Origin: Nannochloris sp. 'desiccata'
Taxonomy: Eukaryota; Chlorophyta; Trebouxiophyceae; Chlorellales; Chlorellaceae
NCBI GenBank assembly: GCA_019044685.2
Contig: JAGTXX020000006.1
Location: 620,001-684,000 of the forward strand
Reading direction: 5' to 3'
DNA: 64,000 nt
The notes beneath the pieces are model-generated. The model saw only the letters and a list, made by a program, of their open reading frames with translations, had not been told where the DNA came from and ran no database searches. Made by a program: the position numbers and the translations under genes. Within the stretch, counting starts at the first letter, position 1, and every line of letters begins with the position of its first letter. Below are positions 1 to 11,200 of this stretch, one piece after another.

Positions 1-600
1 TTGTCTCTGAGAGCCTAAATAATTGTCTCTCAAGCAGAAGACTTTTGAAAAGTTTTCAGCTTCTCCTGGCTTTTCACAGATGGCCGCAAATAACTTGTGA
101 GTCACTTGACAGCAAGAGAGCTATTTCACCGATCACACCTAAATAATTGTCTACACAGTTATATAGTTGTTTAGCCAATTTGGTCTAGGAGACATCGGTC
201 TTTCTTCTCTTCCGACTTATAGGAGGAAGGGCGTCGCAGAGCAAACACAGCTCTTGCCCCGGTAGTTACAATAGTAATAGTGAGAGAAATTGAGGAGACA
301 GAAATGTAAATAACTAGTTAAACAAGTACGAAATGGATATCAATCTATATGTTCGTATATGTCCCTTTTTTTTTTTTTTGTGGCAAAGGCGGTGGCTGTT
401 GGGAAATAAAGTGGTACAGGGAGGTGGGTGGGAATTAACTCTGATCAGTAACATCGCACAGAATGACCACCTAGACGCTGGATAGTTGCCGATAAGCTGG
501 TCGATTCAGAAAGCCCCAGCTTTCCTCCAGAAAGCCTCAATCTTTCTTCTCTTCCGACTTATAGGACGAAGGGCGTTGCAGAGCAAACACAACAGTTAAA
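1..600. repeat. Repeat-rich flank of a tyrosine-recombinase element
   Basis: No gene is recognised here. Direct repeats are visible. A 51-nt unit at 199-249 recurs at 541-591 with two mismatches. A 15-nt unit at 14-28 recurs at 138-152. An 18-nt unit at 447-464 recurs with one mismatch at 1717-1734, and a 20-nt unit at 529-548 recurs exactly at 1743-1762. The last two therefore flank the recombinase ORF on both sides. This resembles the split or terminal repeats of YR retroelements, although the exact element ends and any target duplication are not resolved. A T-rich run lies at about 366-380. Confidence 0.55.
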
Positions 601-840
601 GATGTATATTCAGTCCAACAGCCGAGCAGGGAGCTTCACGGAGCGTTTGTTTTCACGGAGGATGACGGGAGGAGAAGGGCGAGGGGCAGGCGCTGCTCTA
701 CTGCTGTGATGACGACGAAAGGGAGGAGCAGCGGGAAGGATCAATGGTTGAGGCTCCCTTGCAGCCTGAGCAGGTGCTGTTGCCGGAATATCCTGCGGAA
801 TCGGGGCTGTAGCAAGTCTGGTGGACACTGCCAACTTGGC

Positions 841-1730
841 CTACTGGGTGGGCTGGACGTAGCCTCTCGCGGCGGTAGTGGATTTCCACCTGCCATGCGC
901 CATCCACTCTGATTCAGGGATTTGGGAGGTACAGGCGAGAGTGGCGCCCCCTATTCGTAGAGAATGGGTCCCATAGTCGCTGTTTAAACCAATGGCTCGG
1001 AAAAGGCGCTGAAAGCTTTTATGGCAGTAGGTATAGGTCATTGGGCGGGTGGTCTGACGGTTGGATTCGAATTGCATGAACACTGGGTGTGTGGTACCTG
1101 CGAGACGGGCTCTAGCGTACAAGTGAAGCATTAGGGCCATGGGACAGTACGCCTTGCCAGGGCACGCTTTGATCGTTACTGACGAACCGTGCCGCAGCTG
1201 GTCTGTTTTGCTGCCAGGGAGGAAAATTCGCATGTGTCCGCGAGCGAAGCGTACGTGCTGAGCTGTAATGGCAGCCAGGTCTGAGTACCGAAAGAACCCG
1301 AAGAAACCCACGGACATCGCTGTCACCAGCATATGGTCCTGTACGTTGGCTGCGGCGCCCCTGAAGCGAGAGGCAAGTTGCTGCAGGTGCACTGTTGTCA
1401 GTGGTGCCCTCTTCTTGATGGGCCTGGCCAGGATGCGCTTGGCTCCTTCGAGAATCTGCGTGACTATCTCGTCGGTCGTGGGAGAAGGTAGGCCGCACAT
1501 CTTATGGAGGGTGGAGATGGCATCGCGAGGTCCCAGCAGAACTGAAGCTTTTTTCTGTTGAGCTTCTGATTTAACCAACAAATGAGTCAAGTATAGTCGG
1601 ATCTTTTCGTCTGTGCATCTGCGGGGACAGGCTGCAGCTGGTGTTCGCTACAAAACGAGAAATAAGCAGGGAGGTGTAGCTCATATTTCTCTAGCGACGA
1701 GGCGGCTCTGGAGCTAAGTAACAACGCACA
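841..1730 (-). pseudogene. Tyrosine recombinase of a DIRS/Ngaro/Crypton-like element, frameshifted
   Basis: The main ORF (1590 down to 841, 249 aa) carries the catalytic signature of tyrosine recombinases: an Arg in FFRYSDL, the H-x-x-R motif in THSLRIGGA, a His/Trp pair in HGRW, and a final Tyr in RGYVQ. Upstream on the same strand, 1730 to about 1611 encodes what looks like the N-terminal core-binding part (RAASSLEKYELHLPAYFSF) in another frame. The two frames meet at an A4 run (plus-strand T4 at 1604-1607), where a one-base change would join them. This suggests a decayed copy or a sequencing error. No reverse transcriptase or RNase H is visible nearby, so it is either a truncated DIRS/Ngaro element or a Crypton-like one. 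It is unrelated to the PKS. Confidence 0.7.
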
Positions 1731-1732
1731 GA

Positions 1733-1771
1733 ATATATACAAAGAAAGCCTCAATCTTTCTTTGTATATAT
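1733..1771. repeat. Perfect 16-bp inverted repeat (hairpin)
   Basis: The left arm at 1733-1748 and the right arm at 1756-1771 are exact reverse complements, separated by a 7-nt loop. The right part overlaps the 20-nt direct repeat shared with 529-548. It sits just upstream, on the minus strand, of the recombinase coding region and probably belongs to the end structure of that element. Confidence 0.75.
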
Positions 1772-1858
1772 ACCTAGTGACCATGCCTTACTTACCATAA
1801 AGATATACTTGCTCTTCAGGGTGGTACTCCAAATGGTTTACCTTGGTTAAAATGTGCT

Positions 1859-2239
1859 TTGGGCCCCCTCGCTTGGCGCGCGTTTGTGATGGGCGCAGCT
1901 GCCCCTTTCTCTGCAGCCGCCCCTGCGGGTACCCCTGTTTCTGCCGCTGTTGTGCAAGGTACTCCCCTGCCTTCATCAAACCCCCACACCCTGCCACGCA
2001 CTAGCCCTCGATCACAGCAACGTATGGGCATTGCCCTTACTGAGGAATTGCTCCCTGGAGTTCCAAATGTTCGCCATTATACCGCCCCTGTTGGACCATA
2101 TACAGGCCGACCCCGTGGTCGACCAAACCGTGGGCTGGCAAGACCTTATCAGCCTACTGGCCGCCCACGTGGTAGGCCTCCTGGTTCAGGGCGCAGAGGC
2201 CGAAGTGTAAGGTCTAATGGTGTTCTACGTCCTAGGTAG
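1859..2239 (+). CDS. Unclassified ORF with two AT-hook-like motifs (doubtful gene)
   Basis: This is a 126-aa open frame with two GRPRGRP cores (in TGRPRGRPNRG and TGRPRGRPPGS), the minor-groove-binding AT-hook pattern, followed by a basic GRRGR tail. The rest is Ala/Pro-rich and matches no family I recognise. An overlapping plus frame (1950-2210) also reads like natural protein (ADPVVDQTVGWQDLISLL), and minus frames are open too. The region may be a decayed transposon ORF1 rather than a host gene. No introns or neighbours support a real transcript. Confidence 0.25.
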   Translation: MGPLAWRAFVMGAAAPFSAAAPAGTPVSAAVVQGTPLPSSNPHTLPRTSPRSQQRMGIALTEELLPGVPNVRHYTAPVGPYTGRPRGRPNRGLARPYQPTGRPRGRPPGSGRRGRSVRSNGVLRPR

Positions 2240-2657
2240 AACCCCAGGAGCTTTTCACATCTTTATGATGTACGTGATTGGTGGCGACGGCGGCACCGTT
2301 TTTTCTGGCCTTGGTGTTTTTTTGAGTTTTTACATATATTTTTCTTGATTATTTTTTCTTTCTGATTGCACCTGCGTTCTGTCATTTGTTCTCGTGTGAT
2401 TGGCAGTAGAACACATTCTCTGTGCTAAAGGCTGTAACTCTCGCTCTCTCTCTCTCGTCTACCAGAGCAGATAAACAAGTATGATTGCTTAGTCTTAAAC
2501 AAATTTGCTAGCAGGCTAGGTGTTGACGAACGTAAGTTGCAATCAAATTCCCCCCCTTTCCCACACCGTTTTGATCACTTTACTATTTTAATTACCTAAA
2601 GCCCTACTTTGTCACCTTCCTGTAAATTTTCTATTAAATTTTCTAATTGTTTTACAG
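2240..2657. other. Non-coding stretch, AT-rich with a CT repeat
   Basis: No gene is seen. A (CT)n microsatellite lies at about 2441-2456. A polypyrimidine tract ending in an AG at 2656-2657 would serve as the splice acceptor of the EMC2-like exon that follows. Confidence 0.4.
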
Positions 2658-3250
2658 TCTGGTCCCTTAGAGAAGAAGTTAATGTAGCAGCACTCCTCAT
2701 CGAAAGAATCCGGTAAATGTCACTGTTCTTCGTAGGGAAGTAACTATAAAAGAAGCACAAGGCGATCTTGGCGGTGCAATTCAAATGATTCGAGGCTATT
2801 TGGATATCCATTTAACAGACTGTTGGGCTTAGGAACACGCTGCTTCACTGTATTTACGAACAGGAGCATTTATGCAAGCTTTTTCTGTTTAGAGGAAGTC
2901 CTACTTCACCAGCCAGGCAATATTAATGTTCAATTGCTGCTGGCGGAGTCAGAGGCCTCAGGGAGTCATTGTACTGTGCAGGAGGTACAGCGAATTATGA
3001 GACTGCAAGAGGGTATTTCTCCGGTATTATTGAAATGTCTGGTGGAGAAAATACTCGTGCATTGTATGGAGTGTGTGCCTGTGCAGCGCAGTTGGCACCA
3101 GGGGGGAAATCAAAGGGAAGCGGGCGGAGTGGTGGGGAGAATGAATTGGGAGGCTTGGCTGGAGAGGCGTTACGGCAGCAATATGCGGTTAAAAATAGTG
3201 ATAAATTGTCTTTGGTAGATGCTATGCTCAAAGGAGAAGGCTTGATGTAA
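2658..3250 (+). pseudogene. EMC2-like (TTC35) C-terminal fragment, degenerate
   Basis: EMC2 is the TPR-containing cytosolic subunit of the ER membrane protein complex, which inserts tail-anchored and polytopic proteins. Read across three frames, the fragment follows the plant and animal EMC2 pattern: VTIKEAQGDLGGAIQMI, then FCLEEVLLHQPGN, then YETARGYFSGIIEMSGGEN with TRALYGVCACA, and a C-terminus like SLVDAMLKGEGLM. Lesions are visible. A base is missing near 2702-2709 (an A run), a TAG codon lies at 2830-2832, a T is missing in the T run at 2880-2884, and a base is missing near 2946-2950. No N-terminal half is found. This is a 5'-truncated pseudogene beside a transposable element. An assembly with many indels is the alternative, but the surrounding genes are clean. 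Confidence 0.7.
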
Positions 3251-3616
3251 ATTTGGTGGCTAATATGTAAAAAATGAAATGGCTTGATTAGTTGCTATCA
3301 TAGTATGGAGGGCGTCATGGTGAGTCTGCTGGGGGTGGTTCCAACTTATATAGCAGTTAAAAGAGGCAATTTCACTAAATCGCATCGATTTCATGTATTT
3401 AATGCTAATATCTGAGCATGATTATCTGGTCCATCGATTGAATAAATAATTTAAATAGCAATCGAAAATTAATTTAGTAAATGTTAAGGCGGCTATTACA
3501 GTCGTCCTTTAGGACGCTAACTTGCCCACAAAGTACAGGGGTGAGGATAATCAACACGTTATTGTAAATCAAGATGTTTTTATTTAGCCTGCGTCTACTA
3601 AATTATAAATTCCAAT
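3251..3616. other. Intergenic region upstream of the uL2m gene
   Basis: No ORF or RNA gene is recognised. It is AT-rich and presumably holds the promoter and 5' UTR of the mitochondrial ribosomal protein gene. No clear TATA box was identified. Confidence 0.4.
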
Positions 3617-4710
3617 ATGCAGGCATTGATGGAGCGAGTCGCCTCCTCTTCTCTTTGTAGCACTAGTGGAGTACAAATACTGGCAGAAGGTAAGCACCTA
3701 TATCTTGGAATTTCAGGCTAATTAAATCCAATCTCCCTATCTTTTACTCCCAATCAAGCAACTGAATGCCGCTCTCCTCCTCTTCTTCTATGCTTACAGC
3801 TGCTGGCCCTTGGCAGATCTTCCTCTCCCGCGCAGCCAGTACAGCCCGCAGCGACGGCATGAAAGCCTACAAACCCACCACGTCAAGTCTTCGTGGCCGT
3901 ATCATCACCAGCAGAAAAGACCTCTGGAAAGGCGGCCCATTTAAACCGCTCACTGAAGGTCTTCGCAAAAGCGGTGGCCGTAACAACCAAGGCCGAATCA
4001 CAATCCGCCACCGCGGGGGCGGGCATAGAAAAGTCTACCGTCTAGTAGATTTCAAGAGAGCAGCTACCACCCCAGCAGGAGTGGTAGAAAGAATCGAATA
4101 TGACCCCAACCGGTCAGCACGTATTGCTCTGGTAAAACACTTGGAAGTTTCCGAAACAGCCAAAAAATCTGATCAATTTTCCTATATGCTTGCTCCACAA
4201 GGTGTTGTACCCGGGGATGCAGTCCATTGCGGTGCAGATGCCCCAATTAAGCCGGGTAGCTCTCTTCCTTTATCCGCGATTCCGGTGGGGATGCAAATTC
4301 ATAATATGGAGTTAAGACCTGGAGCTGGAGGACAGCTGTCCCGTGCTGCAGGTACGTATTGTACTCTTATCAAAAAAGGCGATGATGGGTATGCAGTGGT
4401 AAGATTGCCTTCAGGAGAACAACGTCTTGTATTGCTAAATTGCGTGGCGACTGTTGGTGTTTTATCCAACCCTCAGCATAAAAATAGAAAGTTAGGAAAA
4501 GCAGGAGCGAGACGATGGACTGGACGGAGACCTACTGTTCGTGGTGTGGCTATGAATACTGTAGATCATCCACATGGGGGTGGTCGTGGTAAATCCAAGG
4601 GTCGTATTTCGCAGACGCCATGGGGCATGCCAACAAAAGGATTTAGAACGAGAAAGAAATCTCGACCGAGCTGGGCTATTTGGGTCAGCAGGCATAAAGC
4701 TAAACGGTAG
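3617..4710 (+). CDS. Mitochondrial ribosomal protein L2 (uL2m), nuclear-encoded
   Basis: This is a universal large-subunit ribosomal protein that binds 23S-type rRNA near the peptidyl-transferase centre. Two exons, 3617-3689 and 3800-4710, join in phase 1 with GTAAGC and TTACAG splice sites and give 327 aa. Starting at 3766 without splicing is less likely, because the short first exon gives a better leader. The uL2 signature is strong: an N-terminal GRNNQGRITIRHRGGGHR, then NPQHKNRKLGKAGARRW, and the C-terminal MNTVDHPHGGGRGKSKGR loop. The Ser/Ala/Arg-rich N-terminus looks like an organelle presequence. A mitochondrial destination is inferred because plastid L2 is normally plastid-encoded in green algae. 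A TGTAA poly(A) signal lies at 4737-4741. Confidence 0.9.
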
Positions 4711-5153
4711 AGTTATGTTGTGTAGTATGAATTAGATGTAAAAATCCGTACTTAGACTACTTTTGAGCAGATTCACACAGGAAGAAAGGATCGATTGCGT
4801 TGCATTGACTTTTCATTTCGTCTAGTCATTCGCCTTAAAAATGATGTTCAGGGAAGATAAAGAGGCCGTGCTGCTATTTTGATGACATAAAAAGGTTTAT
4901 GAATAGTAATACTATTGCCTCTATCTGTCAGATTGAAAAGCTAAAGCGGTCCTGAGGTCTCAAACCGAGGATCAATAATCAAATTGTTGCAAGCATGCTT
5001 TAAACAAAAAAACGCGTCATTTTCAGACTAAGCAGTCCCCTTATTGAAAATATCCCTCCACTATCATCAAGGACGCGGTGATAATTTATTCAGGTGATTT
5101 TTACAATATTTTCTCTTGGCTAACATTCACTCCTGCAGGATCACAGAACCAAG
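4711..5153. promoter_or_regulatory. 3' UTR of uL2m gene and 5' region of the PKS gene
   Basis: The region holds the TGTAA signal of the upstream gene (4737-4741) and then AT-rich sequence with no recognised ORF. A polypyrimidine-AG acceptor (CTCCTGCAG, ending 5139-5140 or a base or two earlier) sits about 15 nt before the first PKS ATG. This implies an intron in the PKS 5' UTR, or a further upstream exon. I could not identify its donor with confidence. Confidence 0.4.
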
Positions 5154-5264
5154 ATGAGCAAGCAGCTGGCGCTCAGTGAACGCGTTGGCGCGTATGGCTA
5201 TGGCCTATATCAAAGTGAAATTGACGAGTATCTGGCCAGTGATGAGGAATGGGCGGCTATGAAG
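5154..5264 (+). other. PKS exon 1 (37-residue leader), predicted
   Basis: The ATG at 5154 opens 37 codons (MSKQLALSERVGAYGYGLYQ, then an acidic stretch) that end at AAG before GCACGT. The next exon begins in phase 0 after TTGCAG at 5402. A GT donor four bases further on would break the frame, so a GC-AG intron is the simplest solution. The leader resembles no known docking domain. The start could instead lie in an unseen upstream exon, because the frame stays open back to an acceptor just upstream. Confidence 0.5.
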
Positions 5265-8200
5265 GCACGTAATATATTTTTTAAATAAAATAACAACAGT
5301 TTTCCAGAGCCTTGTCGATCGGTGGAATGAAATAAGATGATAAAATTTTCAACTATTACAAGCTAAAGAATCTCCTCTCCCTTCTTCCATAAACTTTTGC
5401 AGGGCATTGAGCGATCTCTTGCTGATCCTTCGTCCCACAAATCTACAATTTTAATTTCTGCCACCTCTTTCCGTGGCCCCAAGGTCGCCACTGGCGGCAG
5501 CGATGCTGCTGCCCTGGTTCCAGCCAACCGTTGGGATGTAGACATCGGTTGGTTTGAACACACCACCCCTAACAAACGCTTTGGCAGCTTCATCGAGGGA
5601 GCTGAGCAGTTTGACAGCACGTTCTTCGGAATTTCTGGACAAGAAGCATCTGCTATGGATGCTCAGCAGCGCCTTGCTTTGGAAGGCTCCTGGGAAGCGT
5701 TACGCTCCAGTGTACGGTCATCTTCTCTTCAAGGAGATGCTTTACAAGCTGTAGCTGTTTCTGTAGGTATCAGTTACAATGAATATTATCTTAATACAGC
5801 ATATCAGGGTATGACTGCCTACACTGCCACCTCTGGTACGCTCAGTGTGGTGTGCGGGCGTATTTCTTTTACCCTGGCATTGAAAGGACCCTCTCTTAGT
5901 ATTGATACTGCCTGTTCTTCGTCCCTTGTCGGTGCGCATTTGGCTGCGACCAGCTTTATTCCTGGTGGTTGCCCTCGAGCGCTGGTATGTGGTGTTAATC
6001 TTACTATTCGCGCTGAGACTACTGCAGTGCTGTCCAAGGCGGGGATGCTCACTGCTGACGGTCGATGCAAAACTTTGGATGCTTCTGCAAATGGGTATAT
6101 GCGTGGAGAAGCGTGTGTGGTTCATTTGCTTGAGGAAGCAAATGAAGACGAGGACGAGGAAGGCGGAGGTGGTTCTGATAGTCAAAGCGCTGGGAGAACT
6201 CCTTTGGCTATTTTAGCTGGAACTGGGGTTAATCAAGATGGTCGTGCATCAAGCTTAACTGCTCCCAACGGCCCTGCTCAGCAAGCTGTCATTCGTGCAG
6301 CCCTTACCGCTGCAGCCAGCTACGTCGTACCTCATCAAATTTCTATTTTAGAGATGCACGGCACTGGAACAGCTCTTGGCGATCCTATTGAAATAGGAGC
6401 TGCCTTTGCCGTCCTGCAAAATGGAGAAGGAAAGCCTTTGGAACTTCAAGCTGCAAAATCTCGGGTTCTCCACACCGAGCCTGCTGCAGGTGCTGTGGGC
6501 TTGGCCAACCTCGTGCTGCGATTGAGGAAAGTGGGTGTACATGAAACACTTCATTTGCGTAATATCAACCCCCACGTTGGCAATATTTTCAATAGCCAGA
6601 CTGGAAAGAAGGATTTCAGAGGCTGGGCTGTTGCTCGTCAACCAACCCCAGCAATTCAAACGTAAGTTCATTATTGCGATTTTTTAATGAAAGTCTCGAA
6701 ATTTCCCTTCCTTCAAGGAATAAGATAAACGTCAAGAGCTTAAGCTAAAGTGAGCTTTATTTATTTGTTTATTGAATTTACAGAATTAGTAATTCCCGGG
6801 GGTCCGTGAGTTCTTTTGCCTATCAAGGCACCAATTCCCACGCCGTCGTCGCCTCTACCCCCACCACCAACACTGTCTCTTCTCTCACCAGTACTGCTGC
6901 TACTTACTGGATAAATACTCGCATGTGGTTCCAAACTACCTGCCACCCTTTACTTATGCGCTTCTCCAAGAAATTAAGTGGAGCAGCAGCAGGAACTCCA
7001 TTGCTGCGGGTGGAGGCGGCGCTCGGTAGAGCATCTATGCATTATTTATTAGACCACGCTGTCTTGAATAAACATATTGCACCCAGTACCTTGCTTTTGG
7101 AGGCTGCATCTGCTTCTGGGAACTATTTCCTCGCCCTCAACTCTGGCACTATAGCCAGTACTACTACGATTGCTTTGTCAGATTCTGTCTTTCCAGCTGC
7201 GTTTGAGTTGGGAAAGCCAGCGCAAGAACAGCATCTTGCATGTACCGTTGATCCAATGACTGGAAAGATATATATGACCACTCATGGCCCTGGTACTTCC
7301 TATGATCAGGCACCTCACATGACAGGCTCATTCCGTACAGCTATCACTACTCGTATTAACCGTAATGATGGAAAGTCTGATGATGTGTCTAAGAAAGTTA
7401 TCGAAGCTGTTGATGGTTCTACTACCGAATCGAATGAGGTGTTTGTTGCTTCTACCGTCTTGGCCTCTGTGGTTGCCACTGAAACCGCTGCAGCAACGGC
7501 TCCCAGCACCGCATTTGCCTCTATTCTTGCCCAGCAGCACCAACACACAGGCTATTGGTTGCATCCAGCTGTAGCGGAAAGCTCTCATCAACTGGCTTTA
7601 GCGCTTCGGACCGTTGCTAATGTAGCATTTTTGACTGCTGCAATGGAATTGTGCAGCATTGCTGCTGCCGCTCTGTCTACCAACGATGAGGTTATCACCA
7701 CTGGATGCACCCTTGATTCTGAAACGCACGCTTCCAACTGGTGCACTGGACTTCTTGGAGGCACTATGATGAGCAGTGTTGGTACTCGCTTTACTTCTCT
7801 ACCATTTTGGTCTGAGATGATGCGCTCTTCTGCCTCTGTAGCTGCTGCTGCTGCTGCAGCTTTAGCAACCACCACCATGCCCCCTCCTTCCTCAAGGGCA
7901 ACACCATTCACCACCACCCCCGCCATCCCTACTGCTGGCGGCATCGCTGATCATGCTTTAATTGTAGCTAAATTAAGTGAAATTACACTTCAAATTCTCG
8001 GTGAAGCTATCGCTACAGATCAACCCTTAATGGCAGCTGGCCTCGATTCTGTGGGTGCAGTGGAACTGAAAAATGCAGTAAGTGGCGCGTTTGGATTGGA
8101 ATTGCCATCTACTGTCACGTTTGATTACCCTACTATAGATGCATTGGCACAATATATTGCTTCTACCTCTCAAAGCGTCAATACTTCAGCGGTAGCTGGA

Positions 8201-11200
8201 CCAGCACTGGTTCAAGATCCAGCAGCTGTCCATCGGACATTGATGGACATCGCTGCTGGGATTCTGGGCGGTGACGTGGCATCTTCTCAGCCACTCATGG
8301 AGGCTGGATTAGATTCTGTAGGATCTGTAGAAATGCGTAATGCAGTGCAGATTGCTTTTGGAATGGAATTGCCTGCGACCGTTACTTTTGATTACCCCAC
8401 TGTCGATGCTTTGTCTTCATTCGTGCTTTCATCTACTACCAATAGTATTGCCGACCGCAGCCAAGGTGGCGGTAATCCACCAAGTCTAGGAGCTTATATA
8501 AATACATCATACTTGGGTAGTACTCCCTCCCAAATTACTAGCTCACCCTTGAGCGCAATCACAGGCTGGTCCGGAATCGCCGCCTCTGCTGCTAAGCACG
8601 CTGAGACCACACTCTCCTCCAGATTTTTCTCAGCCGCAGATTTAATCCGCCCTGTTCCCCTTGACCGCTGGGATATAGAACGTGTCAACTCAGTTACGTC
8701 TGATATTCAAGGTGCAGGGTCGTTGAAGATGGCTGCGTGGGCGCAAGGAGTGGCCTTTTTTGATGAGTCAGCATTCCGCCTTTCAAAATCTGAATCTATA
8801 GGGATGGATCCTCAATGCAGAATTTTATTAGAACAGACCTGGGAAGTACTGGATACTAGTAGTATTATGGCACAACCTCCTTTATGGCCACATACTGGTG
8901 TATATGTGGGTATAGTATGGACTGAATACCAAGTATTACAAGAAGGACTGAAATTGCCACCGTCAACAGCGAGCCTTACCGGGAGCGGATTGAATTTTTC
9001 AGTCGGTCGAGTTTCTTATACTTTTGGTCTACAAGGTCCTTGTGTAGGTATGGATACGGCGTGTTCTTCCTCTCTCGTAGCGATTCATATGGCGCATAGA
9101 GGGCTGCATGATGGAGAGACCACAGCAGCAATGGCAGCGGGTTCCAATTTTATTTTGGTGTCTAGTACGAGTGCGCATCTAGCACAATTGGGCAGTTTGT
9201 CGTTGAATGGACGATCAAAGACATTTGATGCGTCTGCGGATGGATATGGAAGGGGTGAAGCGTGTGTCGCTATGGTGTTGCAGAAGGTCGGGGGTGCTTT
9301 GGTGGAAGGAGGTCAAGCTCCAGAGGCGCTCTTGCATGGTAGGTTTGAAAGGAAAAAAAGGACTTGGTAGCAGTTAATTTATTTTAATGAGCAGTGTTTA
9401 TATCATTTGTTGACCACTTCCTCCATCTCCAAATTTTCTTTACAGGCTCTGCTTATAATCAAGATGGTAGAAGTAGCGGCTTGACTGCTCCTAATGGTCC
9501 CGCTCAGACCTCTCTCGTCAGAGCAGCGCTTGCAACAGCACAGAGCCACCCCGATGCTGTGCAATTGATGAGTATGCACGGAACTGGTACCCCTCTAGGA
9601 GATCCTATTGAAGTCAACGCCCTAGGTCATGCCATGGACGCTTTATCAACATCTTCTTCTCGAAACCAGCATCTAGTTACACTTGCTTCTGCCAAAGCAT
9701 GCTTCGGTCATACGGAAGGCACAGCAGGCATTCATGGTGCTATCGCTGCAATTCTTGGTTTACAACTTCAAACAGCACCTCCTGTGATGCACGCACGCAC
9801 ACTGAATCCTTATGTTGCTTCTGCGCTGACCGAATGGCAGGAAAAGCATCTGGTCAGCCCTAATATTCCTCGGGAAGAAAGATCCTGGTCAAGATCTGTG
9901 AGTACTTTGGCTGGATGCAGCTCTTTTGGAATGAGTGGAACCAATGCACATGGCTTATTCTCTGTCCCTGATAGCTTTATTCACCGTAACATGAACCAGT
10001 CGACCGCCACTTCCGCCTCTATTGAAATTGAAAATAGCAATAGTGGCTCTTCTTTACTTTGGCGGCATTCTCGGTATTGGCCTCTCACTCCAGCCAACCA
10101 CATGCTGGCCTCGACCATCTTCGACCGTAGCTCCGGAATGTGCAATTATCTAGTACCCTTAGCATCACCACAGCTGGCTTTCTTAATCGATCATATTATT
10201 CAAAATACTCCAATCATGCCCGGCGCAGGAATGTTGGAGACAGCAGCTGCTGCGTGTTCTTCGTTACGAGATGCTGACCTCAGTTCTGGGAGACTATTAT
10301 GCCTTACCGGTGCTTCTATTCCTGCACCAGTAGTTCTCAATGCAAGTGCAGCTAGTGCTGCAACGTTGGAGTGCCAGGTGGTGGGTGCGACGGGAGAGGT
10401 GCAGCTTTGGTCTGCACGCGGATCTGCTTTCCAGCTCCACTTTAAAGCCTCTGCAGGAACGATACTCTCTCCTAGTATGAATAATGACGGAGATTATGAT
10501 GAGAACCACGAGAAAATTAGTAGCATTACTATTAGAGATGTGCTCTTTGGTCAGCAAAAGAAGAAGAAATATTCTATTCGGTGCACTGCAATGGTTGAGC
10601 AGCCTATTTCCACCAGCTGCAGCACTTCTGGTTTCTTAGGCCATCCTGCTATTGTGGATAATGCTCTTCAACTTGGTCCTGCCACAGGAGATGTTGGTAA
10701 AGAAGATGATGCCGAGGTTACCCGCGTTGTAGCCGGAATTTCTGCCTTTGTCGTAGGCAAATCTCAAAATAAAAAAACTAAAACTGGCTTTGTAGCGACC
10801 CCCACAGCTACAGAAAGGAAACCCATGGCAGTAGATGGAACTATTATTACAAATCACTGGCTTTTGAGTGATGATAAAGCCAGTAGTGTATTTGTGATGG
10901 ACCTTCAAGCAAAAGTAATCAATCTCGAAGCTCGTGGTGGTAGTGCTTCTGCTGGAGCAGCAGAAGATAGATCTCGTTTAATGTATGCTGTTGAATGGCA
11001 AGCATCAACCACTGACCCACTTGTAGTAGGAGAAGAAGAACCCCAGCAGCTTTCTTCAAAAGGGCCTAGTTATGTGTTGGCACATAGCGACGGTGCAGCG
11101 CCCACTTGCTTCAATTTCTCTTCAACTACAAAAAGTGATCCTGCTCAGGCAACAACTGAAACCTGTAGTACCCAAGTTGAGCTTGTTCAAACTTTAATGC

